From Rebecca billardiae RCC1528 (Eukaryota > Haptophyta), in contig OZ251253.1 in NCBI GenBank assembly GCA_965240325.2, positions 864,233-928,232 of the forward strand: a stretch of DNA of 64,000 nt, in the 5' to 3' direction. The notes beneath the pieces were generated by a model that was not told where the DNA came from, ran no database searches, and saw only the letters and a list, made by a program, of their open reading frames with translations. The position numbers and the translations under genes are program-made. This document shows positions 20,109 through 31,300 of this stretch, one piece after another. Every line of letters begins with the position of its first letter. The stretch's first letter is position 1.

Positions 20109-23100
20109 ATGGAGGCCGACAGCGCGGAGGGCGGCGGCGCGGGCGCGGCGTCGACGTTCGTCTCGGACGTGCGCGCGGGCCTGCTCGAGCTGCTCGAGAG
20201 CGGCGCGCACGCCGACGTCGCGCTCGTCATCGGCGGCGAGGGCGGCGCGCGCGTGCGCGCGCACCGCGTGGTGCTGTGCATGCGCTCGCCCCACCTCAGG
20301 CGCGTGCTCGCGGCGAGCACGGACGGGCCGCCGGGCGGCGCGCGCGGCGCGGAGGGGTCGGGCGCGGCGGCCCCCGCCGAGGCGACCATCGTGCTCGAGG
20401 GCGTCTCCCTCTTCGTCGCGCAGCAGCTCGTGCGGTACATGTACGCGGACGCGATGGCGCTGGGCGACGCGGACGACGACGCGGTCGTGCAGCTCGCCGC
20501 GCTGGCGGAGCAGTGCGAGTGCGCGCCCGCGGTGGCGCGGGCGGAGGCGGAGCTCATCTCGCGGCTGAGCACGGCGAACGCCGCCTCGCTCTTCCGCGCC
20601 GCCGTCGAGTCGGGCGTGATGCCGCGCGTGCGGCAGCGCGCGCTGCGGCTGCTCGCGCACGGGCAGCAGCACGGGCGGCAGCGCCCGCGCGCCTCCGCGC
20701 TCGCGCTCGGCGGCGGCGCGGGCTCGGCGGCGGAGGCGGAGGAGGGCGGCGTGACCGACGACGACGCGGACGACGACGACGGCGCGGACGTCGGCTCGGC
20801 CGCCGCCGTCCGCGAGGGCGCGTGCTCCGACGCGGAGGAGGGCGCGCGGCTCGCAGAGGCGCGCGCGTCGCCGACCGCGGCCGCGGCGGCGGGCGTGGGC
20901 GCGGTGGACGGGCTGCGCGTGGGCCGCGCGGCGCGGCTCGCGACGCTGCCCGCGGAGCTGTGCGCGCGCGTGTACGAGGAGGTCTGCCCCTCCGCGCCGC
21001 TCGTCCCCGCCATCGCGGACGGGCGCGTGGACGTGGCGCGCCACCTGCTCGCGGCCCACGCCGACCCGAACGGCGCGCCCGCGGGCGGCCGCGGCTGCTC
21101 GCCGCTGTGGGCGGCGCTGCGCACGGCGCAGCGCCCGCTCGCGCAGGAGCTGCTCGAGCGCGGCGCCGCGATCGGCGCGCGCGGCTGCCCGCACGGCGAC
21201 ACGGCGCTGCACCGCGCCGCGCTGCGCGCGGACGTGCGCAGCGGGTACGAGGCGGTGCAGTGGCTGCTGGCACACGGCGCGCCCCCCAACGCCACCAACC
21301 ACCTGGGGCAGACGGCGCTCGACGCGCTGCAGGCGGCGGTGGGCGCGGACGCGCTCGCCGCGCCGCTCGGCTCCGCCGCCGCCGCGCGCGCGCACCGCGC
21401 GCACCGCGCCTCCGCGCGCGCGCTGCTCGCCGCGGGCGCGCACGCGCGCGCGCGCGACGGGTGCGGCGAGTCTTTGTGGCACGCGGCCGCGCGGCACGAC
21501 GACGCCAAGCTGCTCGACGCGCTGCTCGCCGCGGACGGCGCGGCGAGCGTGGACGCGCCGGACGACGCGGGGCGCCCGCCGCTCTTCGTCGCGCTGCGCC
21601 ACCACGCCGCGCGCGCCGCCGTCCGCCTGCTCGACGGCGGCGCGCGCCCGGCGATGGGCGGCGGGCACGGCGGCGCGGGCCGCGCGGTCGGCGCTGTCGA
21701 GTACGCCCTCTTCGGGCAGCACGCGCACGCGGGCGCGCACGCGGGCGCGGCGGCGCGGGAGGCGCGGCGCGAGGGCGGCGAGGAGGCGGCGGGCGGCGTG
21801 CCCGCCGCCGGCGCCACCGCCGAGGCGACCGACGCGCGCTGGCGCCTCGCCGCGGCGCTGCTGCGCGCCGGGCTGCCGCTGCCGCCCGAGGCCGAGGCGG
21901 GCGGCGGCGGCGGCGACGGCGACGACGGCGGCGGCGGCGGCGGCGCGCCGCTCGGCGGCGGGCCGCTCGGCGGCGGCGGCGGCGGCGGCGTGGGCGGGCA
22001 GCTCGTGCACGCCGCCGCGCGCGGCGGCTCGGGCATGCCGACCAACCTCGCCGCGTTCATCATCCGGTACTGCGCGCCCGCGCTGCACGCGGACGGCACG
22101 GGCGCGGCCGACGGCGCGCACCGCACGCCGCTGCACGTGGCCGCGGCCGCGGGCAACGTGACGGCGCTCGCGCACCTGCTGGGCGCGGGCGCGGACGTGG
22201 GCGCGCGCGACGCGGAGGGGCGCACGGCGCTGCACCTCGCGGCCACCCGCGCGCCCGAGGGCTGCCTGCTGCTGCTGCTGCGCCACGGTGCGCACGTGGA
22301 CGCGCGCGACGCGCGCGGCCGCGCGCCGCTGCACGGCGCGGCCGCGTCCGAGTGCCCGCTGCGGCTGCTCACCGCGCTGCTCGAGGCGGGCGCGGACGCC
22401 AACGCGGCGGACGCGGAGGGGCGCACGGCGCTGCACGTGCTGTGCGCGCACCCCGACGGCGCCGTGTGGTCCGGCGCGCTGCGCGAGCTCCTCCTCGAGC
22501 ACCGCGCCGACGTGCGCGCCGCCGACGCGGCGGGCGCCACGCCGGCGCACCTCGCCGCCGCGCGCGGCCGCGTGCGCGTCGTGCAGGAGCTCGTGCGCTG
22601 CGGCGCGCCGCCGCACGCGGTGGACGGCATGGGCCGGTGCGTGCTCGACGTGCTCGCGCTGCCACTCGTCTCGGCCGGCGGCGCCGACGAGCCGAAGGGC
22701 GGCGGCGGCGGCGGCGCGCCGAACGGCGGCCCCGCGGGCGGCGCGGCCGCCGCGCTCTCGCTGCGCCGGCTGCAGCGCGACGTGCTCGCGTGTGTGCGCG
22801 CGCCGCCCGCGTGGCTGCCGGACGAGGCGGTGCGCGTGTGCCAGGCGTGCGCGCGGCCGTTCGACCTGGGCAACCGGCGGCACCACTGCCGGCACTGCGG
22901 GCGCATCCTCTGCGCCGAGTGCTCCGCGCACCGCTCGCCCGTGCCCAAGTTTGGGCTGCACGCGCAGCTGCGCGTGTGCGCGCCGTGCGCCGAGGTGCTC
23001 GCCGACGAGCTGCGCGTGCACGGCGCGGGCGCGGGCGCGCGCGCGGGCGTGGTCGCGGACGCGCTCGTCGACGGCGACGCGGCGGGCGTCGCGCGCTCGC

Positions 23101-23252
23101 TCTCGCCCGCGCGCGTCGCCGGCGCGGACGCCGCCGCCGCCACCGCCGCGCGCGACGAGCAGCTCACCACGCCCACGCCGCCCGCCGCGCGCCGGCACGG
23201 CGCCGAGGCGCGCGTCGCCGCCATCAGCGACATCGAGCGCGCCTTTGACTGA
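20109..23252 (+). CDS. BTB-ankyrin-FYVE protein, rabankyrin-5 (ANKFY1)-like
   Basis: The protein has 1,047 residues and a single exon. I chose the ATG at 20,109 because the BTB domain follows directly; the frame is open for almost 1 kb upstream without any domain. A BTB/POZ domain lies at about 20-150 (ADVALVIGGEGG, VRAHRVVLCMRSPHLRRVL, QLVRYMYAD). An acidic linker leads to a series of ankyrin repeats (about 290-870) with TPLHVAAAAGN, TALHLAAT, APLHGAA and TPAHLAAARG. A FYVE zinc finger follows from about 902: WLPD, RRHHCRHCG and RVCAPC, with four CxxC pairs. FYVE binds phosphatidylinositol 3-phosphate on endosomes. The same domain order occurs in rabankyrin-5, a Rab5 effector in macropinocytosis and endosome fusion. 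An endosomal role is inferred from architecture. Confidence 0.85.
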   Translation: MEADSAEGGGAGAASTFVSDVRAGLLELLESGAHADVALVIGGEGGARVRAHRVVLCMRSPHLRRVLAASTDGPPGGARGAEGSGAAAPAEATIVLEGVSLFVAQQLVRYMYADAMALGDADDDAVVQLAALAEQCECAPAVARAEAELISRLSTANAASLFRAAVESGVMPRVRQRALRLLAHGQQHGRQRPRASALALGGGAGSAAEAEEGGVTDDDADDDDGADVGSAAAVREGACSDAEEGARLAEARASPTAAAAAGVGAVDGLRVGRAARLATLPAELCARVYEEVCPSAPLVPAIADGRVDVARHLLAAHADPNGAPAGGRGCSPLWAALRTAQRPLAQELLERGAAIGARGCPHGDTALHRAALRADVRSGYEAVQWLLAHGAPPNATNHLGQTALDALQAAVGADALAAPLGSAAAARAHRAHRASARALLAAGAHARARDGCGESLWHAAARHDDAKLLDALLAADGAASVDAPDDAGRPPLFVALRHHAARAAVRLLDGGARPAMGGGHGGAGRAVGAVEYALFGQHAHAGAHAGAAAREARREGGEEAAGGVPAAGATAEATDARWRLAAALLRAGLPLPPEAEAGGGGGDGDDGGGGGGAPLGGGPLGGGGGGGVGGQLVHAAARGGSGMPTNLAAFIIRYCAPALHADGTGAADGAHRTPLHVAAAAGNVTALAHLLGAGADVGARDAEGRTALHLAATRAPEGCLLLLLRHGAHVDARDARGRAPLHGAAASECPLRLLTALLEAGADANAADAEGRTALHVLCAHPDGAVWSGALRELLLEHRADVRAADAAGATPAHLAAARGRVRVVQELVRCGAPPHAVDGMGRCVLDVLALPLVSAGGADEPKGGGGGGAPNGGPAGGAAAALSLRRLQRDVLACVRAPPAWLPDEAVRVCQACARPFDLGNRRHHCRHCGRILCAECSAHRSPVPKFGLHAQLRVCAPCAEVLADELRVHGAGAGARAGVVADALVDGDAAGVARSLSPARVAGADAAAATAARDEQLTTPTPPAARRHGAEARVAAISDIERAFD

Positions 23253-23517
23253 CGACGACGCGCAAGGCAGTAGTACTACCCTATGCTTTGATTCGTCGGA
23301 CGCTGACTCTGACGAGGAGGGGGAGTCACGACAGTCGATCTCATCAGTGGTGGACGTACCGCCAGGCCGCTATTACACATGATGACGAGGCGGGAGTTAT
23401 ATATACTGATGAAGTATTATAGATCTATGAATTCGGCGCAACTGTCGGGATGACCTGCTGCGAGGCCGCCGCTGCACCGGAGACCGTCGCGCACGGCGGA
23501 GCTAGTGTCACACACCG
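23253..23517. other. short convergent intergenic region with AT-rich dip
   Basis: 265 bp lie between the stop codons of the rabankyrin-like gene (plus) and the YidD gene (minus). It includes a TTATATATACTGATGAAG-like AT-rich stretch at about 23,398-23,430, a probable 3' end/polyadenylation zone for both genes. Confidence 0.45.
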
Positions 23518-24051
23518 TCACCGACTGATGCGCTCGTCGTCCGCGCCGTCGGCGTCGCGCCAGAGCGGCGTGCCGCGCCACCACGAGGTGGAGCCCGCGC
23601 CCCACGCGGGCGGCGGCCAGCGCGGCGGGTCGAAGCCCGAGCCGCCGAGCGGGTTGCAGCGCGCGATGCGCCACGCGGTCAGCACCGTGCCGCGGCGCGC
23701 GCCAAACTGCTCGTACGCCTGCAGCCCGTACGAGGAGCAGGTGGGCTGGAAGCGGCACGCGCGCGGGAGCACGGGCGAGATCCACTCCTTGTAGAACCGG
23801 ATGAGCGCGCGCTCCGCCGGCGCGCGCCCCTCGGACGGCTCGCCGGGCGTGAGCAGCGGCGGCGGCGGCAGCCCGTCCGGCGGCAGCGGCGGGGCGCGGG
23901 CACGGCGCGCGCGCTCGGCGTCGTCGCCGGGCGCGCACGCGACGGCGGCGGCGCGGCAGCCGCCGCGCACCGCCGCCGGCCGCCCCAACCGCGCGCGCGC
24001 CGGCGAGCACGCGAGCGCCGCGGCGACGACGACGACGAAGCCGGTCGCCAT
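23518..24051 (-). CDS. YidD-family membrane protein insertion factor, probably plastid-targeted
   Basis: The protein has 177 residues and a single exon. I chose the ATG at 24,051 because a signal-like hydrophobic stretch follows (residues 4-20); upstream codons lack ATG. Residues 80-147 match YidD (DUF37): ALIRFYKEWISPVLP, then CRFQPTCSSYGLQAYEQFG and RIARCNPLGGSGFDPP, including the invariant CRF-PTCS-Y and RCNP-GG-DP blocks. Bacterial YidD is about 70-85 residues and assists insertion of inner-membrane proteins with YidC. The N-terminal extension (1-80) looks like a signal plus transit peptide, so the likely site is the plastid, alongside the YidC homologue Alb3. It is divergent from the importin gene 185 bp away. 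Family is secure; location is inferred. Confidence 0.85.
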   Translation of the reverse strand: MATGFVVVVAAALACSPARARLGRPAAVRGGCRAAAVACAPGDDAERARRARAPPLPPDGLPPPPLLTPGEPSEGRAPAERALIRFYKEWISPVLPRACRFQPTCSSYGLQAYEQFGARRGTVLTAWRIARCNPLGGSGFDPPRWPPPAWGAGSTSWWRGTPLWRDADGADDERISR

Positions 24052-24236
24052 CGCGCGCGGCCGGACCGCCCGGACCGACTCGCAAAGTCGCTGCCGGAGC
24101 AGTGGGCGAACCGCCGCGTGGCCAGGCCTTGCCCGTGCCCTCGTCACAGCACGCGGCGGCGTGCATCCATCCGGCCCTGGGCCCACGCGCGCGGCGAGGC
24201 CCCCACCCCTTCCCCCGAACCCCCACGCAGCGAGCC
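24052..24236. promoter_or_regulatory. shared divergent promoter region
   Basis: 185 bp lie between the start codons of the YidD gene and the importin gene. It is C-rich near 24,200-24,230. No named element is recognised. Confidence 0.4.
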
Positions 24237-27200
24237 ATGAGCGCCGGCGCGTCGTCGTCGGCGGACGCGGGCGTGGAGGCGGCGGAGCTCGAGGCGCTGC
24301 TGCTGCAGACGCTCGAGCCGACCACCGTGCACGCCGCCGAGCGCGCGCTGCGCCGCGCGCTCAAGGCGCCCGCGTGCGTGCAGCCGCTCGCCGCGCGCGC
24401 CGCGCACGCGGCCGACGTGCGCGTGCGCCAGGTGGCGGCGGTGCTGCTGCGCCGCGCGGCGCGCACGCACTGGGAGCGGCTCGAGGCGGCGCCGCGCGAG
24501 GCCGTCAAGGCCGCCGTCCTCGCGCGCCTCGGCGCCGAGCCCGAGGGCGCGGTCGTGCGCGCGCTCGCCGCGGTCGCGTCCGAGATCGGCGCGGCCGAGC
24601 TGCCGCGCGCGGGCTGGCCCGAGCTGCTCGGCTTCCTCTCGGACGCGGCGCAGGCGGCGGCGCCGTTCGCGCGCGAGGTGGCGATGCTCGTGCTCACCGA
24701 GCTCTTCGAGCAGCCGCACGGCTGGCGCTGGTTTGCGCCGCACCTGCCGCAGCTGAGCGGCGTGCTGCGCGGCTGCCTCGCCGACGCGCACGGCCCCACG
24801 CGCGTCGCGACGCTGCGCGCGGTGGGCGCGCTCGCGACGGGGCTGCTGCAGGCGGAGGACGAGGCGGGCGCGGCCGCGAGCGCCGCGCTGCGCGAGCTCA
24901 TCCCCGTCGCGCTCGACGTCTCGCGCCAGTGCGCCGCCGCGCTCGGCGGCGCGGGCGGCGGCGGCGCCGAGGCGGAGCAGCTCGAGCGCTCGCTCTCGAC
25001 CGCGCTCGAGATGACGACGGAGGTGCTCGAGTCGGGGCAGGGGGCGCTGGTGCGCGAGAACGTCGAGCGGATCTCGGGGCTCTGCCTCGCCCTCGCCGCC
25101 GCGCCCGAGTGCCCCGCCTCGGTGCGCGTCGTCGCCTTCCACGCGCTGTGCACGCTGTGCGCGCGCCGGCGCAAGCTCGTGGGGCGCAGCGCCGCGCTGC
25201 TCGAGGCGCTCGCCAACCTCGCCGCGCAGGCGGCGGCGGCGGACGAGGAGGAGGACGAGGCGGAGGAGGAGGAGGAGGAGGGCGGCGGCGAGGGGGACGA
25301 CGACGACGACGAGGACGACGAGTACGCCTCGCGGCACAAGCTCGGCTGCCAGCTGCTCGACACGCTCGCGTGCTCGGTCGAGGTGCGCCGCGGCGCCCGC
25401 GCTGCGCACCCGAGCGCGGCGGAGCGCGCGCGGCTCACGCTGCGTCCCCCCCCCCCCCCCCCCCCCGCTTCGCGGCGCCGCCCGGCGCAGACGAAGCTGA
25501 TCATGCCGCACGTCGACCGGCTGCTCGGCGCGTCGCTCGCCGCCGCGGCCTCGGACGCGCGCGCCGCGCGCGCCGCGTGCCTGATCGTGGGCATGGTGGC
25601 GGAGGGCTGCGCCGCGCCGATCGGCCGCAGGCCCGCGCGCCTCGCGCAGTTCGTCGCGCCGCTGCTCGCCGGGTGCGCGCACGCGGACGTGCGCGTGCGC
25701 GAGGCGGCGGCGCTCGGGATCGGCGAGCTCGCGCGCCACGTGGACGCGTCCAAGCTGCTGCCCGCGCACCTGCAGCACATGGCGCGCGCGCTGTGCGCGG
25801 TGATCGACGCGGCGAGCGCGTCCGCGGCCGCGGCGCGCGGCAAGGCGGGCGCGCGCGCGCTCGACCGCTGCTGCTACGCGCTCGAGGCGCTGTGCGACGC
25901 GGCGGCGGAGGACGGCAACGCGCACGTGCGCCTGCTGGGCGACGTCGCGCCCGAGCTGCTCGGCCGGCTGCTCACGCTCGCGCAGCAGCCGCGCGCCTCC
26001 GCCGCCGCGCGCGCGGCCGCCGTCTCGTCGGTCGCGTCGCTCGTCGGCTCGGCGCCGGGCGCGCTCGCGCCCGAGCAGCACGCGCACGCGCTGCGCTGCC
26101 TGGGCGCGCTGATGGGCGAGACGCGCGCCGCGCTGCTGCCGCTCCGCGCGCGCGCCACCGAGTGCGTCGGCCTCTGCGCGCGCGCGCTCGGCGCCGACGG
26201 CTTCCGCCCGCTGCTGCCCGACGCGTGCGCGGCGGCCGCGCGCGGGCTCGGGCTGGGCTCGCACGACGTGCGCGAGTACACGTTCACGCTCGGCGCGCAC
26301 CTCGCGGCGCTGTACGCGGAGCAGCTCGACGCGGGCTTCGTGCGCGCGCTCGTGCCGCACCTGCTCGCCTCCGCGCGCGCCGACGAGATTGTCGAGCGCG
26401 GCGGCGGCGGCGACGACGGCGACGACGACGGCGCCGAGGGCGAGGCGGATCTGGAGGACGAGGCGGAGGAGGAGGACGAGGAGGAGGCGGCCAAGCGCGC
26501 GTACGGACTGCACTCGGGCGTGCTCGACGAGAAGGCGGCGGCCGCCTTCTGCGTGGGCGCGCTCGCGCGGCACTGCGCGGCGCAGCTGGGCCACGCGCAC
26601 TGCATGGAGCTGCTAACCGCGCTGCAGGGCGCGCCGCCCGCCGCCGCGGGCGGCGTCGCCGTGAGCGGCGAGGCCGAGGACGAGGACGACGGCGCGTGCT
26701 GCGACCACTTCCACGAGCACGTGCGCCACGCGGCCGCGCGCGCGCTGCCCGCGCTGTGCGCCGCGGCGGTGGGCACCGCGCCGGACGCGGCCGCGCGCGC
26801 GGCTGCGGAGGGCGCGGTGCGGCGCGTGAGCGTGCCCAAGCTGGTCTCGCTGCTCGACGACGAGGACGCGGACGTGATGGTGGCGAGCGCGCGCGCGCTC
26901 GTCGCGCTCGGCAAGCGGCTGGGGGCCGACGTGTACCGCGAGCAAGGCGGCGGCGGCGCGCCCGCGCTCGAGCGCGTGGTCGCCGCGCTGGACGGCATGC
27001 TGCGCGGCGTCGCGCCATGCCAGGCGCTCGGCGCCGCGCTCGGCGGCGCCCTCGCCAAGCCGGGCGGCGGCGGCGGCGCGGACGACGAGGACGAGGAGGG
27101 CGAGGGCGAGGGCTGCGAGGACGCGGTGTGGGAGGCGGCGGCCGCGCTGCTCAAGGGGCTCGGCGCCCTGCTCGGCGACGCGTGGGCGCCCGCGTTCGAG

Positions 27201-28033
27201 CGGCTGCTGCCGCTGCTCCTCGCGCGCGCGGCGTCGTCGCTGCCCGTGCACGAGCAGGGCATGGCCATCGGCGTGCTCGCCGAGGCCGTCGAGCAGCTGC
27301 CCGCCGAGCGCGCGCGCGCGCACGCGCCGACGCTGCTGCCGCTCGCGCTGCGCGGCGCGACGCACGCGCTCGCCGCCGCGGCCGGCGAGGACGAGGACGA
27401 GGACGACGGCGCGGACGACGCGGCGCAGCTCGTGCAGAACTCGGTCTACCTCGCCGGCGTGCTCGCCGCGCACGGCGGCGACGCCGTCGTCGCGCAGCTG
27501 CAGCCGCTGCTCCTCGCGCTCCGGCACATGCTGCAGCGCGACGCCGCGCCCGCCGTGCCGCCGCGGCTCACGGACAACGCGCTCGGCGCGCTCGCGCGCG
27601 TGCTGCGCGGCAGCGCGGCGCTGCTGCCGCTCGAGCAGATCGTGCCCGTGATGGTCGGCGCGCTGCCCATCCGCGAGGTGCGGCGCGCCCGCAGCCCGCC
27701 GCCCCCGCGCGCGCGCGCGCGCGCGCGCGCGCTGACGTGTGACACGTGTGCGCCGCGCAGGACTTCCGCGAGAACGACGTGACGCTGCGCACGCTCATGG
27801 CGCTCTTCGCCGACGCGGGCACGGGCGCGGCGCTCGCGCCGTTCCGCGAGGCGTTCGTCGGCGCGCTGCGCGGCGTCGTGCACACGGCGGACGAGGCGGC
27901 GGCCGCCGCGGCCGCGCTGCCCAAGCCCGCGTGGGACGACGGCGAGGACGAGGACGAGGACGAGGAGCAGCGCGAGCACCTCACGCACCAGCTGCGCGCG
28001 GACGTGCTCGCCTTCCTCGGCGGCGCGGCGTGA
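24237..28033 (+). CDS. importin-beta family nuclear import receptor (IPO4/IPO5-like)
   Basis: There are three exons: 24,237-25,382, 25,491-27,677 and 27,761-28,033. Both introns are GT-AG in phase 0, and the protein has 1,201 residues. The first intron is 108 nt and has no stop, so the frame reads through it; removing it restores LACSVE-TKLIMPHVDRLL. The N-terminus reads as an importin-beta N region: LEALLLQTLEPTT, then VRQVAAVLLRRAARTHWERL. The rest is a chain of HEAT-like helical repeats, with acidic loops at about 343-363 and later, and ends with LPIRE-DFRENDVTLRTL as in IPO4/IPO5. Such receptors carry ribosomal proteins, histones and other cargo through the nuclear pore and release them on binding Ran-GTP. 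Length is slightly above the usual 1,080-1,100 because of acidic and Ala-rich inserts. Subtype between IPO4 and IPO5 is uncertain. Confidence 0.83.
25383..25490 (+). other. in-frame intron with C21 polypyrimidine tract
   Basis: A 108-nt GT-AG intron of the importin gene contains an uninterrupted run of 21 cytosines (25,446-25,466) 24 nt before the acceptor AG. Its length is a multiple of three and it has no stop codon, so a retained intron would add 36 residues including a poly-Pro block. Confidence 0.75.
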
Positions 28034-28310
28034 GCCGGCGGCCAGCCGCCGCGGCGGCACGCCGAGCCACGCGGCGCGGCGGCCGCGCCGAGGCGTTGTC
28101 CGCGAGCTAGCGCCGGCGGCGGCGCGCCCGCCAAGGTGACTGCCGCTGAGACTCGCGGCCCCGAGGTACCAGGTAGGGGGTGAAAATCCCATTTATTATT
28201 TCTGGCGCCTGTCCGGGCGGAAAATCCGGCTGCTCAGATCTGACCGGGCCGGCGTCGTAATTATATTACGACATCATCTTAGACTTATTACTCGTCGTCA
28301 TCGACATCGT
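28034..28310. other. 3' flank of importin gene
   Basis: No gene is seen. GC content drops at about 28,190-28,310 (ATTTATTATT and AATTATATTACG stretches), consistent with the transcript end of the importin gene. Confidence 0.4.
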
Positions 28311-31300
28311 AGTTTATTCGCTCGCGGTAGTACGCAGAGTCATATGAACGGCCATCCACGAATCTGCTGCAGACGCACACATGGTGAGCACCGCAGCCGC
28401 CGTCCCAGCGCGTGGCACTCTGATGGCCAAAGCTGCCCCCGCCCCGGCCCCCCATCTGACGCTCGGCCAACCTGTACCTGGTCGTGCGCACGCACGCGCG
28501 TGCGCGCTCGCTGCCTCGGCGCAGGAGTAGCTGCGCGCGGCGTGGCGTAATTCGCGGCCGCCGGGCGTCGCGGCTCGGGCTGCACCGGCCTGGCAGGCGG
28601 GGCTCGCGCCGACGAGCAGCAGCCTGCGCACTGCGGTTTCGCGCGGGGGTGCGTGCTGCGCGCGCGGACTGTCCTCTTGCCCGCGGCTGCACGCACGCTC
28701 TGCACCGCGCATGCCGCTGCATGGTGCGTGGCGGCTCTCCGAGGCTGCGGCGGGCGTCGGACGGCGGCGCGGCCGCGCGCAGGGGGCGACGCGCGCATGG
28801 CACCCCACTGCCGTCCGAGCGCCTCGCACCGTTCGAAGCTGCCCCCGCCCCGGCCCCCCATCTCAGCCTTCGTTCAAACTTCACCTGGTGCGCGCAGGGG
28901 GCCGCAGCCAGGCCAGGTTGCTCATCGCGCGCGCGCGCCGCCCAGCCCGCGCGCGTACTGCAGTGCAGCCGGTCGCGCGCGAGCGCGCCTCGCGCGGAAG
29001 GGGCGGGCGCGCCTTGCCATGGCGCGAGCGCGTGGCGGCCGAGACGCGCACACTCGAGCGCGGGCAGCGCGTGTCGGCGCTGGCGCCAGCACTGGCACGG
29101 GCATTGCCCTGGGCCGCCGCGCGCGCAGGTCGCCCTCTCGTGCGGCTCCTAGGTCGGCGGGCTGGGGGGCCGCCAAGGGGAGCGACGCGCTGCGCGACGT
29201 CGTGCGAGGGATGGACTCTCCATCCACCTCGTCGCGCGCTCGACCGCCCCTCCGTGCGCGGCGGGCGCGTGGCCGCACCCAGCCGGCAGCGCGCGCGCGG
29301 CCGAGCCGGGCCGGGCCGAGGGGCCGGCGGCGCGCTCGCGCCAGGGGCGCAGACGCAAAGGCTACGGGTGGGGCGGTGCGAGCCAGCGGGGGCACGCTGG
29401 GCGTACGCTGCGCAGCGGCGCGTGGCGCCGCTCGCGCACCACTGCGCCGGCGGGGACGTGCGCGCCTTGACCGTCCGCCTTGACTCCGCCGGCGGGGACG
29501 GGGCGCCGCCATGCTTGCGGCCGAGGGTCTTGATGGCCTTTTGTTTTTCCGCGCTCGCTGTACGCCCAAAAAAAACCCGGCGGATGTTCAACTTCCCCCC
29601 GGCACCACCAATCAAACAAGGCGCCCGGACTTCGCCAAAACCGGCGGCCTGTACGCCCAAAAAACCCGGATGTTCAACGTCCTCCCGGCACCACCAATCA
29701 AACAAGGCGCCCGGACTTCGCCAAAACAGGCGGCCGATAAATTTCACAGGAAAAACCTGAAAAAAGCCTTGCGCGCGGTGCCGACTGACTTGCGGCCGCC
29801 TGCGCCATCCACGATGCCGTCGACACCACTTCCATCGTCCCGCTGGGTCTTGGGCTCCCTTTGCAGACAGACGGGCGCAACGGCGGAGGGTGTCGGCGGG
29901 TCGGCAAGGCGCGCACGTGCAGGTGCGCGCTCCTCGCCCTCCACGCGCACGTGCGCGCTCGCTGCCTCCGCGCAGGACCAGCTGCGCGCCGCGTGACGGC
30001 TCGCGGCCGCCGGGCGTCGCGGCTCGGGCGGCAGCGGCCTGACAGGCGAGGCTCGTGCCGACGAGCCGCAGCCTGCACACCGCGGTCTCGCGCGGGGTGC
30101 GTGCTACGCGCGTGGGTTGCCCTCCCGCTCGCCGGCCGCACGCACGCTCTGCACCGCGCATGCCGTTGCGGTGAGCGGCGGCTCTCAGAGGCTGCGGCGG
30201 GCGTCGGACGGCGGCGCGGCCGTGCGCAGGGCGTCCTACTGCCGACCCAGCGCCTCGCACAGGTCGAGGCTGCCCCCGCCCCGGCCCCCCATCTCACCCT
30301 CCGTCCATCCTGCGCCTGGTGGGCCGCGTAGTGAGCGGCAAGCATCAGGGCGCTCCTCATTGTGTGTGAGCGCCAGCTCATCTGCGCACGGCCGTCCCAC
30401 TGCGGTGCGGCTGGGCGCGCGCCTCGCGTCGACGGAGCGGGCGCGCCTTGCCGCGGCGGCCGAGACGAGCACTGTCGAAGCACTGTCGAGCTCGATCATC
30501 GTGGCGGCGAGCAGCGGTCGTGGCTGGCGTAACACGCCGGCCCAGCCCGCCCCCGCCCCCGCGCCCCCATCCTCCACCCGCGCGCGCCATCACGGCCGCG
30601 CCGCGCACGCGGCTGGGTGCCGCCGCTCGCGCGCGCGCCTAGGTTAGGGCGGTCTGGGCGGGCAGGCGGCGATGGCGGGCGTCTCTCGGCGGGCCTTGGC
30701 TGCGGCGGGCGCATCGTCTAGTCAAGCAGCAGTCACCCGCGCCCGCGCCCGCCGCCGCCGTTTGTAGTCTCAATCTGATTTTGCCGCCGCGCACTGGAGT
30801 GTTGCTGCGGGCGTGGTGCGCAGCAGCCGACCCAGCGCCTCGCACCGGTCGAAGCTGCCCCCGCCCCGGCCCCCCATCGTCCACCTCGTCCTATCTGACT
30901 CCGGTGAGCAGCAGCTGCTGAATGCCCAGCATACGCCCTTGCTGCCCGTGCGCAGGAGGCTGAGCCGTGCGGTGCGTGATGGCTGGCGGCCCGCGACTGG
31001 CGTCGCGCTCGGCGTACGTGAGGCGAGTCGGCGGGCAGCCTGCGCACCACGGGTTGGCGCGCGGCACTGGCGTGCTACACCGAGACGAGACGACACATGC
31101 GCGCCCACGCCCGCGCTGCCTGCAGCACCGGCCGGATGCACCGCTGGTGCGTTGCCACACTCAACGGCAGCAGCTGCCGGCGGTCCGGTGCGGGATGCCA
31201 CGTGCGCGCGCGCGCGCTCGGCGCGGCGGCTGTGGCGGGCCGGCGGAGGGCGCAGGAGTGCGCGATGGAATGACTGCAATGCTCCCACACCACTGCGCGG

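Noticed and set aside
29511-30260. Long open frames in the 28-36 kb region as genes
   Set aside because: They overlap on both strands, contain no domain, and track repeat copies rather than conserved codons.
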